This document shows, one piece after another, positions 8,960 through 15,268 of a stretch of 32,752 bases of DNA. The number at the start of each line of letters is the position of its first letter. Positions within the stretch are counted from its first letter, which is position 1. A program made the position numbers and the translations under genes. The stretch covers positions 1 through 32,752 of IMG/VR virus record IMGVR_UViG_3300042301_001462; one strand, given 5' to 3'. Under the pieces are notes generated by a model. The model was given only the letters and a program-made list of their open reading frames with translations, was not told the origin of the DNA and made no database searches. This DNA is from a virus.

Positions 8960-8971
8960 TATACTTAATAT
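8960..8971 (+). promoter_or_regulatory. Leaderless -10 (TATACT) for the GIY-YIG gene
   Basis: TATACT at 8960-8965, then TAATAT and ATG 8972: the six-base leaderless spacing seen elsewhere. No SD is present. Confidence 0.5.
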
Positions 8972-9565
8972 ATGAGCTCTGTTTATGTTCTAGTTTCCAG
9001 TGGAGAAATCACTAGTATCCGCTATGTTGGAATTAGCCGATACAACGATCCGTCGGTTCGACTGGCATCGCATTTAGAAAATTCACTAAATAAAAACCAC
9101 GTTGGATATGATTGGCCTATCTATCGATGGATACGTAAACATCAGTCAAATGGTTACATAATCAACTGTATTACTTTGGCTCATGGTATTTCCTGGGAAG
9201 ATTGTTGCTCCATGGAAGTACAAAAAATTAAAGAGTTTCGTGATCAGGGTCATGATTTGCTAAATATGACTAGTGGTGGGGAGGGTACTCTTGGATTCCT
9301 GCATAGCGAAGAATCTAAATCTAAGATGAAAGATGCTGCCAAAACTAGGCATAAGTTATTGAGAGCTAGGGGGCTAGTCTGGGGAAAAGATATTGGTCCT
9401 CAGGATAAAACTCCTGAAGAACTTAAGCAAAAGATATTAGGTCTTAGAGCATCTGGATTAAGTTATGGGGCTATAGCTAATTATCTAAATGACTCTAATA
9501 TACCTACGCAGCAAGGCAAAACCTGGTATGCAAGCACAGTAAAAAACATCTGTGATAGATTTTAA
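8972..9565 (+). CDS. GIY-YIG-type nuclease with a recombinase-like C-terminal DNA-binding module
   Basis: The N-terminus 'SVYVLVSSGEITSIRYVGIS' corresponds to the paired strands of the GIY-YIG fold (YVL ... RYVGIS), followed by 'RLASHL' with the conserved Arg/His region. Residues 133-197 form a separate module, running from 'RGLVWGKDIGP' to 'IPTQQGKTWYASTVKNI'. It is closely similar to the end of the serine recombinase at 10138. GIY-YIG enzymes cut DNA and many are homing endonucleases. The gene sits right after the tRNA-Asn cluster, with a likely leaderless start. Its base use is more AT-rich than its downstream neighbours, suggesting later acquisition. Confidence 0.75.
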   Translation: MSSVYVLVSSGEITSIRYVGISRYNDPSVRLASHLENSLNKNHVGYDWPIYRWIRKHQSNGYIINCITLAHGISWEDCCSMEVQKIKEFRDQGHDLLNMTSGGEGTLGFLHSEESKSKMKDAAKTRHKLLRARGLVWGKDIGPQDKTPEELKQKILGLRASGLSYGAIANYLNDSNIPTQQGKTWYASTVKNICDRF

Positions 9566-9640
9566 AAAAACTAAGTCATATAAAGCTGTGGTTAAATTTA
9601 TATAAGAAGTGGTACCATATAAACAGAGAAAACGTAACTT

Positions 9641-9658
9641 TATACAAAAGGAGAGGTA
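9641..9658 (+). promoter_or_regulatory. Shared 18-base leader AACTTTATACAAAAGGAG
   Basis: The same 18 bases occur on the minus strand before the endolysin gene (about 19009-19026). It combines a -10-like TATAC with a strong SD, AAAAGGAG. This identity between two unlinked genes suggests a common regulatory cassette. Confidence 0.5.
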
Positions 9659-10138
9659 ATGCGTGTTGTTCTAAACAAATATGAGATGCTTATGGCTTCT
9701 CAGGTCGGTCTTCAGCGTCAGGTTGATGCGAAGATCGGCGGAGCTATGGACGGCCACGGGCTGGTCGGACCTGGCTGGAACGAAAACATGGAAGGCTCTG
9801 CTGCAGAACTGGCAGTTGCTAAAGCATTGGACATTCACTGGGGTGGAGGGATGGACGGGTTCAAGACACCAGACCTTGGTAAGAACCTACAGATCCGCTC
9901 GACCATCAGCCACAACTACAGCCTTATCGTTCGACCTGTCGATCCATCCGAAGACTTCTACATCTTGGTGACGGGGACTGCCCCCGACTACTGGGTGCGA
10001 GGCTACATTCTCGGAGCCGCTGCCAAGAACGACCGCTGGTCGCGAGACCCGAATGATCGACCCGATGCGTTCTTCGTACCAGCGGAAGCCCTACTTCCAA
10101 TCGAAGACCTAAAAGAATCTATCAAGAATGCGAAATAA
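9659..10138 (+). CDS. PD-(D/E)XK-like phage protein
   Basis: The 159-residue protein contains 'EGSAAELAVAKAL', a candidate catalytic Glu on the first helix, and 'KTPDLGKNLQIRST', resembling the D-x(n)-[E/Q]-x-[K/R] core. These are followed by 'LIVRPVDPSEDFYILVTG' and 'YWVRGYILG', an order seen in small phage nucleases of the PD-(D/E)XK group. Q-x-R in place of E-x-K means activity is uncertain. AAAAGGAG precedes the ATG. Its stop overlaps the recombinase start (TAATG), so the two are probably co-expressed. Confidence 0.55.
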   Translation: MRVVLNKYEMLMASQVGLQRQVDAKIGGAMDGHGLVGPGWNENMEGSAAELAVAKALDIHWGGGMDGFKTPDLGKNLQIRSTISHNYSLIVRPVDPSEDFYILVTGTAPDYWVRGYILGAAAKNDRWSRDPNDRPDAFFVPAEALLPIEDLKESIKNAK

Positions 10139-10830
10139 TGGACGCCCCTAACCCTGGTAAAGCCCTACTGTATGCCCGAGTCTCGACGCAACTTCAAGTA
10201 AATGATGGAGTTTCGTTGGATGTTCAGGAGCGAACCCTAATTACCGCCGCCGAGTTCCATGGGTTCATCGATTGGGAAGTAATTAGGGAGGAGGGTCGCT
10301 CGGGGAAGAGCATCAAGGGTCGACCAGTATTAACAGACGCCCTTACTAGATTAGAGTCCGGCGAAGCAAACGCCCTTATTGTTACACGAATCGACCGACT
10401 TGCTAGGTCAACTACTGACTTCTTGGACATTGTGGACCGAGCAAACAAAAGAGGTTGGCGTCTGATCATGCTGGACCTAAATCTGGACACTTCGACCTAC
10501 CAAGGACGCTTCGTTGTGACTGTAATGAGTGCTTTGGCCGAAATGGAGCGTGGAATTATCGCCGCGAGACAAAAAGACGTCCACAAGGACCGTAGAGACC
10601 GTGGCATAGTTTGGGGGGTAGATATGGGGCCGAAAAATCGCACTTTACCCGAAATCAAGGAAAGAATCGTGGCTGAGAGGGCCGCTGGGAAGAGTTTTGG
10701 CAAGATAGCCGACGGATTAAATGCAGATGGTATACCTACACAGAACAATAGAAAGTGGTATGCTTCGACCGTAAAGAATATAGTAGACGCCCTTATTGAA
10801 GGAGAAGCCGATGGCAAGACGGAAATCTAA
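10138..10830 (+). CDS. Small serine recombinase (resolvase/invertase family)
   Basis: The 230-residue protein has the catalytic segment 'LLYARVSTQ' with S16, 'EGRSGKSIKGRP', 'VTRIDRLARSTTDF' and 'SALAEMERGIIAARQK', the canonical resolvase domain and E-helix. A short C-terminal module (about residues 156-220, 'GIPTQNNRKWYASTVKNI') matches the end of recombinase-type DNA-binding domains. It is too short to be a large serine integrase. It may promote inversion, resolution or integration. It lies 1.3 kb after tRNA-Asn, and its DNA-binding module is shared with the GIY-YIG protein. Confidence 0.9.
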   Translation: MDAPNPGKALLYARVSTQLQVNDGVSLDVQERTLITAAEFHGFIDWEVIREEGRSGKSIKGRPVLTDALTRLESGEANALIVTRIDRLARSTTDFLDIVDRANKRGWRLIMLDLNLDTSTYQGRFVVTVMSALAEMERGIIAARQKDVHKDRRDRGIVWGVDMGPKNRTLPEIKERIVAERAAGKSFGKIADGLNADGIPTQNNRKWYASTVKNIVDALIEGEADGKTEI

Positions 10831-11143
10831 GTTTCCTGAGGGTCCGAAGCCAAATGATGGCTGGACTGTTGTAACCGAGATGCAAATCAATGGGCGACAT
10901 GTGACTAAGGGGACAGAACTTAAGATCAGCAAGGAGCGAGGACGCTTTCGCTTCGTAAAGCACGTCACTACTGAAAATGGTACTGAGTGGGTAGATGTGT
11001 GGGGTGGGCCAAAGGGGATGCCTTGCCTTCGTAGCTTTCGACTAGATCGAGTGAAGCGAGTTCACTACAAGAACCAAACGGATGAGAATCTGGCACTAGA
11101 GTACAAACAGAAGCAGAAAGATAAGAAAGAGGAAGAACAGTAA
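10811..11143 (+). CDS. Hypothetical basic actinophage protein
   Basis: ATG 10811 is chosen because GAAGGAG lies upstream; it overlaps the recombinase end by 20 bases. The 110-residue product (MARRKSKFPEGPKP...) contains 'NGRHVTKGTELKISKERGRFRFVKHV' type beta-strands, then 'EWVDVWGGPKGMPCLRSFRLDRVKRVH' and a Lys/Glu-rich tail. This resembles a conserved actinophage family of unknown function. The basic ends would suit nucleic-acid contact. Its stop overlaps the next ATG. Confidence 0.75.
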   Translation: MARRKSKFPEGPKPNDGWTVVTEMQINGRHVTKGTELKISKERGRFRFVKHVTTENGTEWVDVWGGPKGMPCLRSFRLDRVKRVHYKNQTDENLALEYKQKQKDKKEEEQ

Positions 11144-11475
11144 TGGACGACAACGAAGAAACTACATTTGAGAACAAGTGTGGAATCCTGGCGGAGCTTT
11201 GGATTTCTGAACGCGATGACGTGAACCTGAAGGACCTGTTTGACTACGGAGACCTGGGATTCCCTCTTGCCTACTGCATTGTCAACGGCATTGTGGAAGA
11301 GACCGACAAAGCCCGCAGTTTTGTAGAAGAGACCTTTGACCTACTAATCTCCAGCTACGGTCTGGAAGACGAAGGCTTCGAGGACTATGAGGACATCATA
11401 TTCGCTACCGGAATTGAGATGGACGAAGATGAAGACGAAGAAGAGGAAGACGGGGATGAAGAGACCGCAAAATAA
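11143..11475 (+). CDS. Hypothetical acidic phage protein
   Basis: The 110-residue protein begins MDDNEETTFENKCGILAEL and ends with an extreme acidic run around 'MDEDEDEEEEDGDEE'. The middle is helical, with 'DLFDYGDLGFPLAYCIVNGIV'. Such acidic tails occur in phage proteins that mimic DNA or bind basic partners, but nothing specific is shown. It is coupled to both neighbours by overlaps. Confidence 0.75.
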   Translation: MDDNEETTFENKCGILAELWISERDDVNLKDLFDYGDLGFPLAYCIVNGIVEETDKARSFVEETFDLLISSYGLEDEGFEDYEDIIFATGIEMDEDEDEEEEDGDEETAK

Positions 11476-11575
11476 TAAACGCGGCTATCCCTGTAGAAAA
11501 CATCGAATCAGGTTTCTAGGGAGCTACTGCCCGAAGTGTTACAAAGAACGCCGCGATAAGGAACGACATGGCTAA
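11456..11575 (+). CDS. Tiny zinc-ribbon protein
   Basis: A 39-codon frame starts MKRPQNNKRGYPCRKHRIRF and contains C-x2-H (CRKH) and C-x2-C (CPKC) pairs, a minimal zinc ribbon in a very basic protein. It overlaps the acidic gene before it by 20 bases and the nucleotidyltransferase after it by eight. A longer in-frame extension upstream exists, but it lies wholly inside the previous gene. Confidence 0.65.
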   Translation: MKRPQNNKRGYPCRKHRIRFLGSYCPKCYKERRDKERHG

Positions 11576-12035
11576 GAAGATTGTTTTGGTAACGGGTGGG
11601 TTTGATCCTGTCCACTCTGGACACGTTGCCTATATCCGTGCTGCACGAAAGTTAGGAGACGCCCTTATTGTAGGAGTAAACTCCGACTCATGGTTGGTAC
11701 GCAAAAAGGGAGAGCCGTTTATGCCACTGGACGAGCGTGGGGCAATTGTGGAGGAGTTCAAATCTGTAGACGCCGTTATTGTATTTGATGATGGGGACGG
11801 AACTGCAATAGACGCCATTAATCAGGTATTGGAAGCGTATCCAGAGGATGAAATTATCTTTGCAAATGGTGGGGACAGAACACTTGACAATATCCCGGAG
11901 ATGGTGGTAGAGTCAGAAAGACTTCACTTCGTCTTTGGCGTAGGTGGGGAAGATAAGAAGAACAGCTCTAGCTGGATTCTTAAGGACTACAAGGAAAGAG
12001 TGACGAATGACAAAAAAGATAGAGAAGACCGCTGA
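11568..12035 (+). CDS. HIGH-motif nucleotidyltransferase (cytidylyltransferase/RfaE-like)
   Basis: The 155-residue protein begins MAKKIVLVTGGFDPVHSGH, with the nucleotide-binding H16-S-G-H19 motif, then 'LGDALIVGVNSDSWLVRKKG' and, near the end, 'KKNSSSWIL', equivalent to the family's second signature. Relatives transfer CMP or AMP to sugar phosphates, glycerol phosphate or pantetheine; the 'G..KK.NSSS' ending is closest to RfaE-type heptose adenylyltransferases. The product is uncertain. It fits with the HAD phosphatase and the cupin as sugar-activation genes. Confidence 0.8.
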   Translation: MAKKIVLVTGGFDPVHSGHVAYIRAARKLGDALIVGVNSDSWLVRKKGEPFMPLDERGAIVEEFKSVDAVIVFDDGDGTAIDAINQVLEAYPEDEIIFANGGDRTLDNIPEMVVESERLHFVFGVGGEDKKNSSSWILKDYKERVTNDKKDREDR

Positions 12036-12201
12036 GCAAAAGCTAGTGGCAATCAAGCGTTTTCTTAATCGCGAAATCAAGTACCGCAAGGGTATCCTTG
12101 ACGATGAATTCTTGCAGAGCAATATGCAGGAAATGGAGCTGAGCTACTATGCTCTACAGCTTTCGGTATACGAGAAAGTCCTAAAGGAGTTGAACAAATA
12201 A
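12007..12201 (+). CDS. Hypothetical helical protein
   Basis: The 64-residue product (MTKKIEKTAEQKLVAIKRFL...) is predicted helical with heptad-like spacing. It overlaps the nucleotidyltransferase by 29 bases and the next start by one. Function is unknown. Confidence 0.65.
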   Translation: MTKKIEKTAEQKLVAIKRFLNREIKYRKGILDDEFLQSNMQEMELSYYALQLSVYEKVLKELNK

Positions 12202-12404
12202 TGCGTGACTTTAAGAACCCCTACTATGACGGACCAGACTGCGTGTGTTGTAAGAAGACCGCTGAGGCTGAACGCGAACGCATCATAAAACTACTTGAAG
12301 AAAACGCTAAAGACATTTCTGATGCATATGCTTCTGGTCTGTTTCTTGTAGCAACTAAATCTCTAATCGCTCTTATCAAGGAAGATAGCAATGGCACTAA
12401 GTAG
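12201..12404 (+). CDS. Small zinc-knuckle protein, paralogue 1
   Basis: The 67-residue protein has 'DCVCCKKTAEAERERIIKLLEEN' and ends 'KSLIALIKEDSNGTK'. The C-x2-C followed by an ERERIIKLLE helix and a terminal 'ALIK' is shared with the genes at 12391 and 12614. One member of this type is usual in small-gene clusters of environmental phages; three in a row suggests tandem duplication. AAGGAG precedes the ATG. Confidence 0.75.
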   Translation: MRDFKNPYYDGPDCVCCKKTAEAERERIIKLLEENAKDISDAYASGLFLVATKSLIALIKEDSNGTK

Positions 12405-12630
12405 TGAGTGCGAAGTGCACGAGTGGTTCTGGGACCCTACTGACGACATGGGTTGCCCTGTATGTCATGGAATCCAGACTGAGCGTGAGCGTGGGTTGTC
12501 TATTCTAGAACGCAAGCAATCTGAAATGATAGACGCCCCTAACGGAGTACTATCAATCAACGACCTGAATGACCTGATTGACGAAATTGCTTTCTCGGAC
12601 AGGGTGGAGTTTGATGGTAAAAAAGAATGA
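12391..12630 (+). CDS. Small zinc-knuckle protein, paralogue 2
   Basis: The 79-residue protein has 'GCPVCHGIQTERERGLSILE' and 'INDLNDLIDEI'. The CPVCHG motif followed by an ERER helix ties it to the genes on either side. It overlaps both. Function is unknown. Confidence 0.75.
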   Translation: MALSSECEVHEWFWDPTDDMGCPVCHGIQTERERGLSILERKQSEMIDAPNGVLSINDLNDLIDEIAFSDRVEFDGKKE

Positions 12631-12826
12631 AGTAGCGGAACGTCCTGTAAACGAAAAGCGTTTCTGCAAGAAGTGTGAGTACTACTACTCAGAGTTCTTT
12701 ACTTGCCCTATCTGTTATGGAGAGAAGCGAGCTGAGGAACGCATTATCAAACTGCTAGAAGATAACTGGGTTGAGCCTATGGACTGGCTATCGGTTATCG
12801 CTCTTATCAAGGGAGAGACCAAGTAA
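12614..12826 (+). CDS. Small zinc-knuckle protein, paralogue 3
   Basis: ATG 12614 is chosen because GGTGGAG lies four bases upstream. The 70-residue product has two pairs, 'FCKKCEYY' and 'TCPICYGEK', so a complete zinc ribbon, then 'EERIIKLLEDN' and 'VIALIKGETK'. The end is almost the same as paralogue 1 ('LIALIKED'). Confidence 0.75.
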   Translation: MVKKNEVAERPVNEKRFCKKCEYYYSEFFTCPICYGEKRAEERIIKLLEDNWVEPMDWLSVIALIKGETK

Positions 12827-12997
12827 GTGAATGACGGACAGCGAGAAGGAGCACTACGCCTAGCCTTAGGGTTGGCGTTCCTTGGGCTGGGGTTTGTACT
12901 TTTGTATGGGTGGCAACCAGGTTCCGTCTTCTTACTATTCCTCTCGGTAATGTTTGTCCTTGTCGCGAGGACTCCTGACGGAGACGACGAAGAATGA
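12827..12997 (+). CDS. Small two-helix membrane protein (GTG start)
   Basis: The frame begins GTG immediately after the preceding stop (TAAGTG), with GGGAGA upstream, and encodes 56 residues (VNDGQREGALRLALGLAFLG...). Two hydrophobic segments, about residues 12-30 and 34-48, are separated by 'YGWQPGS', and the tail is acidic (DGDDEE). It overlaps the next gene by four bases. Confidence 0.7.
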   Translation: MNDGQREGALRLALGLAFLGLGFVLLYGWQPGSVFLLFLSVMFVLVARTPDGDDEE

Positions 12998-13350
12998 GCT
13001 ACGCGAGATTTGATGACTACAGTGATGTCTACATGTATCACCACTACATGGGATTCATCGAGTGCTGTGGTTGTTGGATCTCAGACAAGATTCCAGACGG
13101 GTACGAGGATGTACCTGCATCTCGCTTGGAAACACCGCGTCGTGCCATCCGACACTTGATGGAGCACATAAGCAGAGGCTATAAGGTTTCCGAAATAACC
13201 TTTGAAAGAATCTACGGGGAGTACGCGGATTGCATGGACGAGCCACTAGAGTCGTTTGTTAAAACTGAGGAGCAAGAAGCTCGTCAGAAGAGACGTCTTG
13301 ACAAGCTACGTGCTGCTTGGAGAGCACAGATGGACGCAGACGAGAGTTGA
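12994..13350 (+). CDS. Conserved actinophage hypothetical with CCxC motif
   Basis: The 118-residue protein begins MSYARFDDYSDVYMYHHYMG and continues 'FIECCGCWIS', then 'RRAIRHLMEHISRGYKVSE'. The D-V-Y...C-C-x-C...H-L-x-x-H layout is a recurring actinophage family of unknown function; the cysteines and histidines may bind a metal. The C-terminus is a Lys/Arg/Glu helix. Confidence 0.75.
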   Translation: MSYARFDDYSDVYMYHHYMGFIECCGCWISDKIPDGYEDVPASRLETPRRAIRHLMEHISRGYKVSEITFERIYGEYADCMDEPLESFVKTEEQEARQKRRLDKLRAAWRAQMDADES

Positions 13351-13402
13351 CTTTTAGCACCGATTCCTGGAGAATGGTAGTAGTGCCAATTAAAGGAATC
13401 CA

Positions 13403-13936
13403 GTGCTCGATTACTCGCAAGCAAGCTGCTTAGATGCAGACCCAGACATGTTCTTCTCCAATGATGATTATATCTATGACAAGAAAATTGTTGCTCAGGC
13501 GAAACTAATCTGTCGGGGATGCCCTATTGTGAGTGCTTGTTTAGCCGAGGCCATGGAGGGCAAATACCAAGGCATCTGGGGTGGACTAACTGAAGCGGAC
13601 CGAACTCGACGAGCAAACGGAACGGACCATCTGTCTCTTACTGCTGCAGAGTTGGCCGCGAGACGCGAGAACAACGCAAAGCGAACTGCATACGCCAGTG
13701 CAAAGATTGAGCCTTATCTGAAGAAGGCATTGGTTATTTTTGCAGACACCATGCCAAAAGAAACTGTAGAGATTATTAAAGCTAGACTTGCCAATCCAGA
13801 TGTATCTCTAGGGCAGCTAGGCAACTATACTTCCATTAAGCTATCTAAAGATCGAATCTCTGGACGTCTTCGTAGAGCCGTTGATGATGTAAAGAAGTTC
13901 GAAAAGAAACAGAAAGAAGAAGCAGATGCAAAATGA
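13403..13936 (+). CDS. WhiB-like protein fused to a WhiA-type helix-turn-helix
   Basis: A GTG start follows AAAGGA by seven bases. Residues 1-70 are WhiB: C9, C37, C40, C46 and 'GIWGGLTEADR'. After a helical linker, residues about 120-165 read 'IKARLANPDVSLGQLG' and 'KLSKDRISGRLRRAV'. This matches the C-terminal HTH of the actinobacterial regulator WhiA (NPdaSLxELG...xSKxxVxxRLRR). WhiB proteins usually end soon after a short basic tail. In actinobacteria WhiA and WhiB co-operate at the same promoters, so one chain carrying both elements could replace the pair. Assignment of the HTH is by eye. Confidence 0.8.
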   Translation: MLDYSQASCLDADPDMFFSNDDYIYDKKIVAQAKLICRGCPIVSACLAEAMEGKYQGIWGGLTEADRTRRANGTDHLSLTAAELAARRENNAKRTAYASAKIEPYLKKALVIFADTMPKETVEIIKARLANPDVSLGQLGNYTSIKLSKDRISGRLRRAVDDVKKFEKKQKEEADAK

Positions 13937-14060
13937 AGTAGACGCCGCTATTGATTCTGTCGGAGAACGAATCGAACTGGTTGGAATTGCTCTAGCCGTT
14001 TATCGAGAAAAACTTGATGAACTTGATAGAAAGCTTAGTGATCTAGAAAAGATCTGCTAG
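13926..14060 (+). CDS. Small coiled-coil protein
   Basis: A 44-codon frame starts inside the end of the WhiB fusion (overlap 11 bases), with AGAAGAAG upstream. The product MQNEVDAAIDSVGERIELVG... ends 'LDELDRKLSDLEKIC', a clear heptad repeat. Function is unknown; it could pair with the WhiB-HTH protein. Confidence 0.6.
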   Translation: MQNEVDAAIDSVGERIELVGIALAVYREKLDELDRKLSDLEKIC

Positions 14061-14071
14061 GATAAATCTTG

Positions 14072-14151
14072 AACCAGGCGTCTTATTGTTGGTCTTTATA
14101 ACGCCTTGCCGGAACGGTTCCGGACATGCCAGTCAGGGTTCGCTGGCAATT
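14072..14151 (+). promoter_or_regulatory. Three-hairpin leader before tRNA-Thr
   Basis: AGGCGT/ACGCCT, CCGGAACGGTTCCGG and TGCCAG/CTGGCA are three successive stems in 80 bases before the tRNA. They may be processing signals or a small RNA. Confidence 0.4.
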
Positions 14152-14227
14152 GCCCCTGTAACTCAGTTGGTAGAGTGCGATACTTGTAATATCGAAGTCG
14201 CAGGTTCGAATCCTGTCGGGGGCTCCA
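14152..14227 (+). tRNA. tRNA-Thr (anticodon TGT), CCA encoded
   Basis: Acceptor GCCCCTG pairs with CGGGGGC. The anticodon stem CGATA/TATCG encloses CTTGTAA, giving anticodon TGT. The T-arm is GCAGG/CCTGT around TTCGAAT. TCCA at 14224-14227 encodes the CCA end, unlike tRNA-Asn. Confidence 0.95.
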
Positions 14228-14230
14228 AAC

Positions 14231-14245
14231 GTGGTAAAATTGAGT
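14231..14245 (+). promoter_or_regulatory. Leaderless promoter GTGGTAAAATTG
   Basis: TAAAAT at 14235-14240, five bases, then ATG 14246. This links the GGTAAAATT motif to the leaderless spacing seen elsewhere. Confidence 0.55.
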
Positions 14246-14473
14246 ATGAAAGAACCGCACTCTCCCGCGGGGCTAGAAGACATCGACTCTGAATTAGAGA
14301 GCATAGAAGCCTACGCCGTGGACCACATACGCCGAGCCGAGCAGTTGGGTGAGGACAGGCAACGCGTCGAGTTCTTCGAGAAGCTTCGCTCGTTGATTGC
14401 TGAGAAAGATCAGGCTGGGGACACTATGGCAGTTGAGGTAATTTCTTGGGTATACGAAAAGCTTGCGGAGTAG
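14246..14473 (+). CDS. Hypothetical helical protein
   Basis: ATG 14246 is preferred to the in-frame GTG at 14231, which lies within the promoter motif. The 75-residue product (MKEPHSPAGLEDIDSELESIE...) is helical and charged throughout. Function is unknown. It begins 18 bases after tRNA-Thr, probably on a leaderless mRNA. Confidence 0.65.
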   Translation: MKEPHSPAGLEDIDSELESIEAYAVDHIRRAEQLGEDRQRVEFFEKLRSLIAEKDQAGDTMAVEVISWVYEKLAE

Positions 14474-14508
14474 TTGATAAACTAACTGCTTGGTGCTACC
14501 GTTGTAGC
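14474..14508 (+). promoter_or_regulatory. Promoter TTGATA-17-TACCGT, leaderless
   Basis: TTGATA (14474-14479), a 17-base spacer, TACCGT (14497-14502), then six bases to ATG 14509. This is a complete promoter with leaderless geometry. Confidence 0.6.
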
Positions 14509-14652
14509 ATGAAGAACGAAGAGCTAGAGCGAATCCTTAAAGAGGTTCGCTACAATCGCCAGATGCAAAAGAAGCGTCTCTATGAGCAAGCTCGCAAAGA
14601 ACAACGCAGAGCCAAGCGGGCGGCTACCGCGAAAAAAGAAATTAGCGAGTAG
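14509..14652 (+). CDS. Small basic helical protein
   Basis: A 47-residue protein: MKNEELERILKEVRYNRQMQ, then Lys/Arg/Ala-rich to the end (KRAATAKKEISE). No SD precedes the ATG. The highly charged helix may bind RNA or DNA. Function is unknown. Confidence 0.6.
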   Translation: MKNEELERILKEVRYNRQMQKKRLYEQARKEQRRAKRAATAKKEISE

Positions 14653-14661
14653 ACTTACAGC
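14650..14661 (+). promoter_or_regulatory. Leaderless -10 (TAGACT)
   Basis: TAGACT at 14650-14655, six bases, ATG 14662. It has the same hexamer and spacing as the box before the FmdB gene at 5826. Confidence 0.45.
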
Positions 14662-14925
14662 ATGCTAAATAACAACGACTTCGAGTACTCCGAAGAACCA
14701 GATATCATGGACGCCCTTACTAGTGAAACAGCAAAGGTGACTGCACGTTATCTGGACGCTAAGGAAAGACTGGAAGTTGTTTCTTCAGACGCCGTTAATG
14801 CTGCCTATGACTTTGGGTATCTAATTGGTGGGATGGACAAGGCACGAGAGTTTATTACAATGCTTGAGTCGCTTGGTCAGGAAGATGCCGCGGTGATTCT
14901 GAAAGGGTACGTGGGCGATGAGTGA
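14662..14925 (+). CDS. Hypothetical protein
   Basis: An 87-residue protein (MLNNNDFEYSEEPDIMDALT...) with 'AAYDFGYLIGGMDKAREFITMLESLG', a Gly-rich turn between helices typical of small phage proteins. Its end overlaps the cupin gene by eight bases. Function is unknown. Confidence 0.7.
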   Translation: MLNNNDFEYSEEPDIMDALTSETAKVTARYLDAKERLEVVSSDAVNAAYDFGYLIGGMDKAREFITMLESLGQEDAAVILKGYVGDE

Positions 14926-15268
14926 TGGGTTTGTTGAACGCCCTTGGGGTGGCTATCAGATCATTTATCAAGACTTTGGTATTGTTGTAAAAATTCTTAC
15001 AGTCAAGCCTGGTGCTCGTTTGTCTCTACAGAAGCATGCGTTCCGCTCGGAAGAGTGGTATCTCGCTGCTGGTGAGATGTTGGCAATGGTCGACGGGGAA
15101 ACAATCGAAATGGAATTCGGCGAACCAGTTAAAATAGACGCCGGTATTATTCATAGACTCGCGAACGTCGGGTCGGAAGTTGGAAGAGTTGTGGAGATTA
15201 TCTCTGGCAACTATGATGAAGATGACATCGTTCGTTTGGATGATGACTTTGGGAGAATAAATGATTAA
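14918..15268 (+). CDS. Cupin of the mannose-6-phosphate isomerase type II (ManC C-terminal) family
   Basis: The 116-residue protein opens 'VERPWGGYQIIYQDFGIVVK' and carries the cupin signature 'VKPGARLSLQKHAFRSEEWYLAAGE', then 'IDAGIIHRLANVG' and 'DDIVRLDDDFGR'. These match the isomerase domain of bifunctional mannose-1-P guanylyltransferase/mannose-6-P isomerases. The metal-binding positions (Q-x-H, E, H) are present. It would interconvert mannose-6-P and fructose-6-P, fitting the HAD and nucleotidyltransferase genes. It overlaps thyX by eight bases. Confidence 0.85.
   Translation: MSDGFVERPWGGYQIIYQDFGIVVKILTVKPGARLSLQKHAFRSEEWYLAAGEMLAMVDGETIEMEFGEPVKIDAGIIHRLANVGSEVGRVVEIISGNYDEDDIVRLDDDFGRIND

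Noticed and set aside
10138-10830. Large serine integrase with an attP nearby
   Set aside because: The protein is only 230 residues, lacks the large C-terminal domains, and I could not find a paired att core at tRNA-Asn.
14083-14304. Minus-strand frame reading 'APDRIRTCDFDITSIALYQLS'
   Set aside because: This is the well-known false protein read antisense through a tRNA gene; tRNA-Thr explains it.
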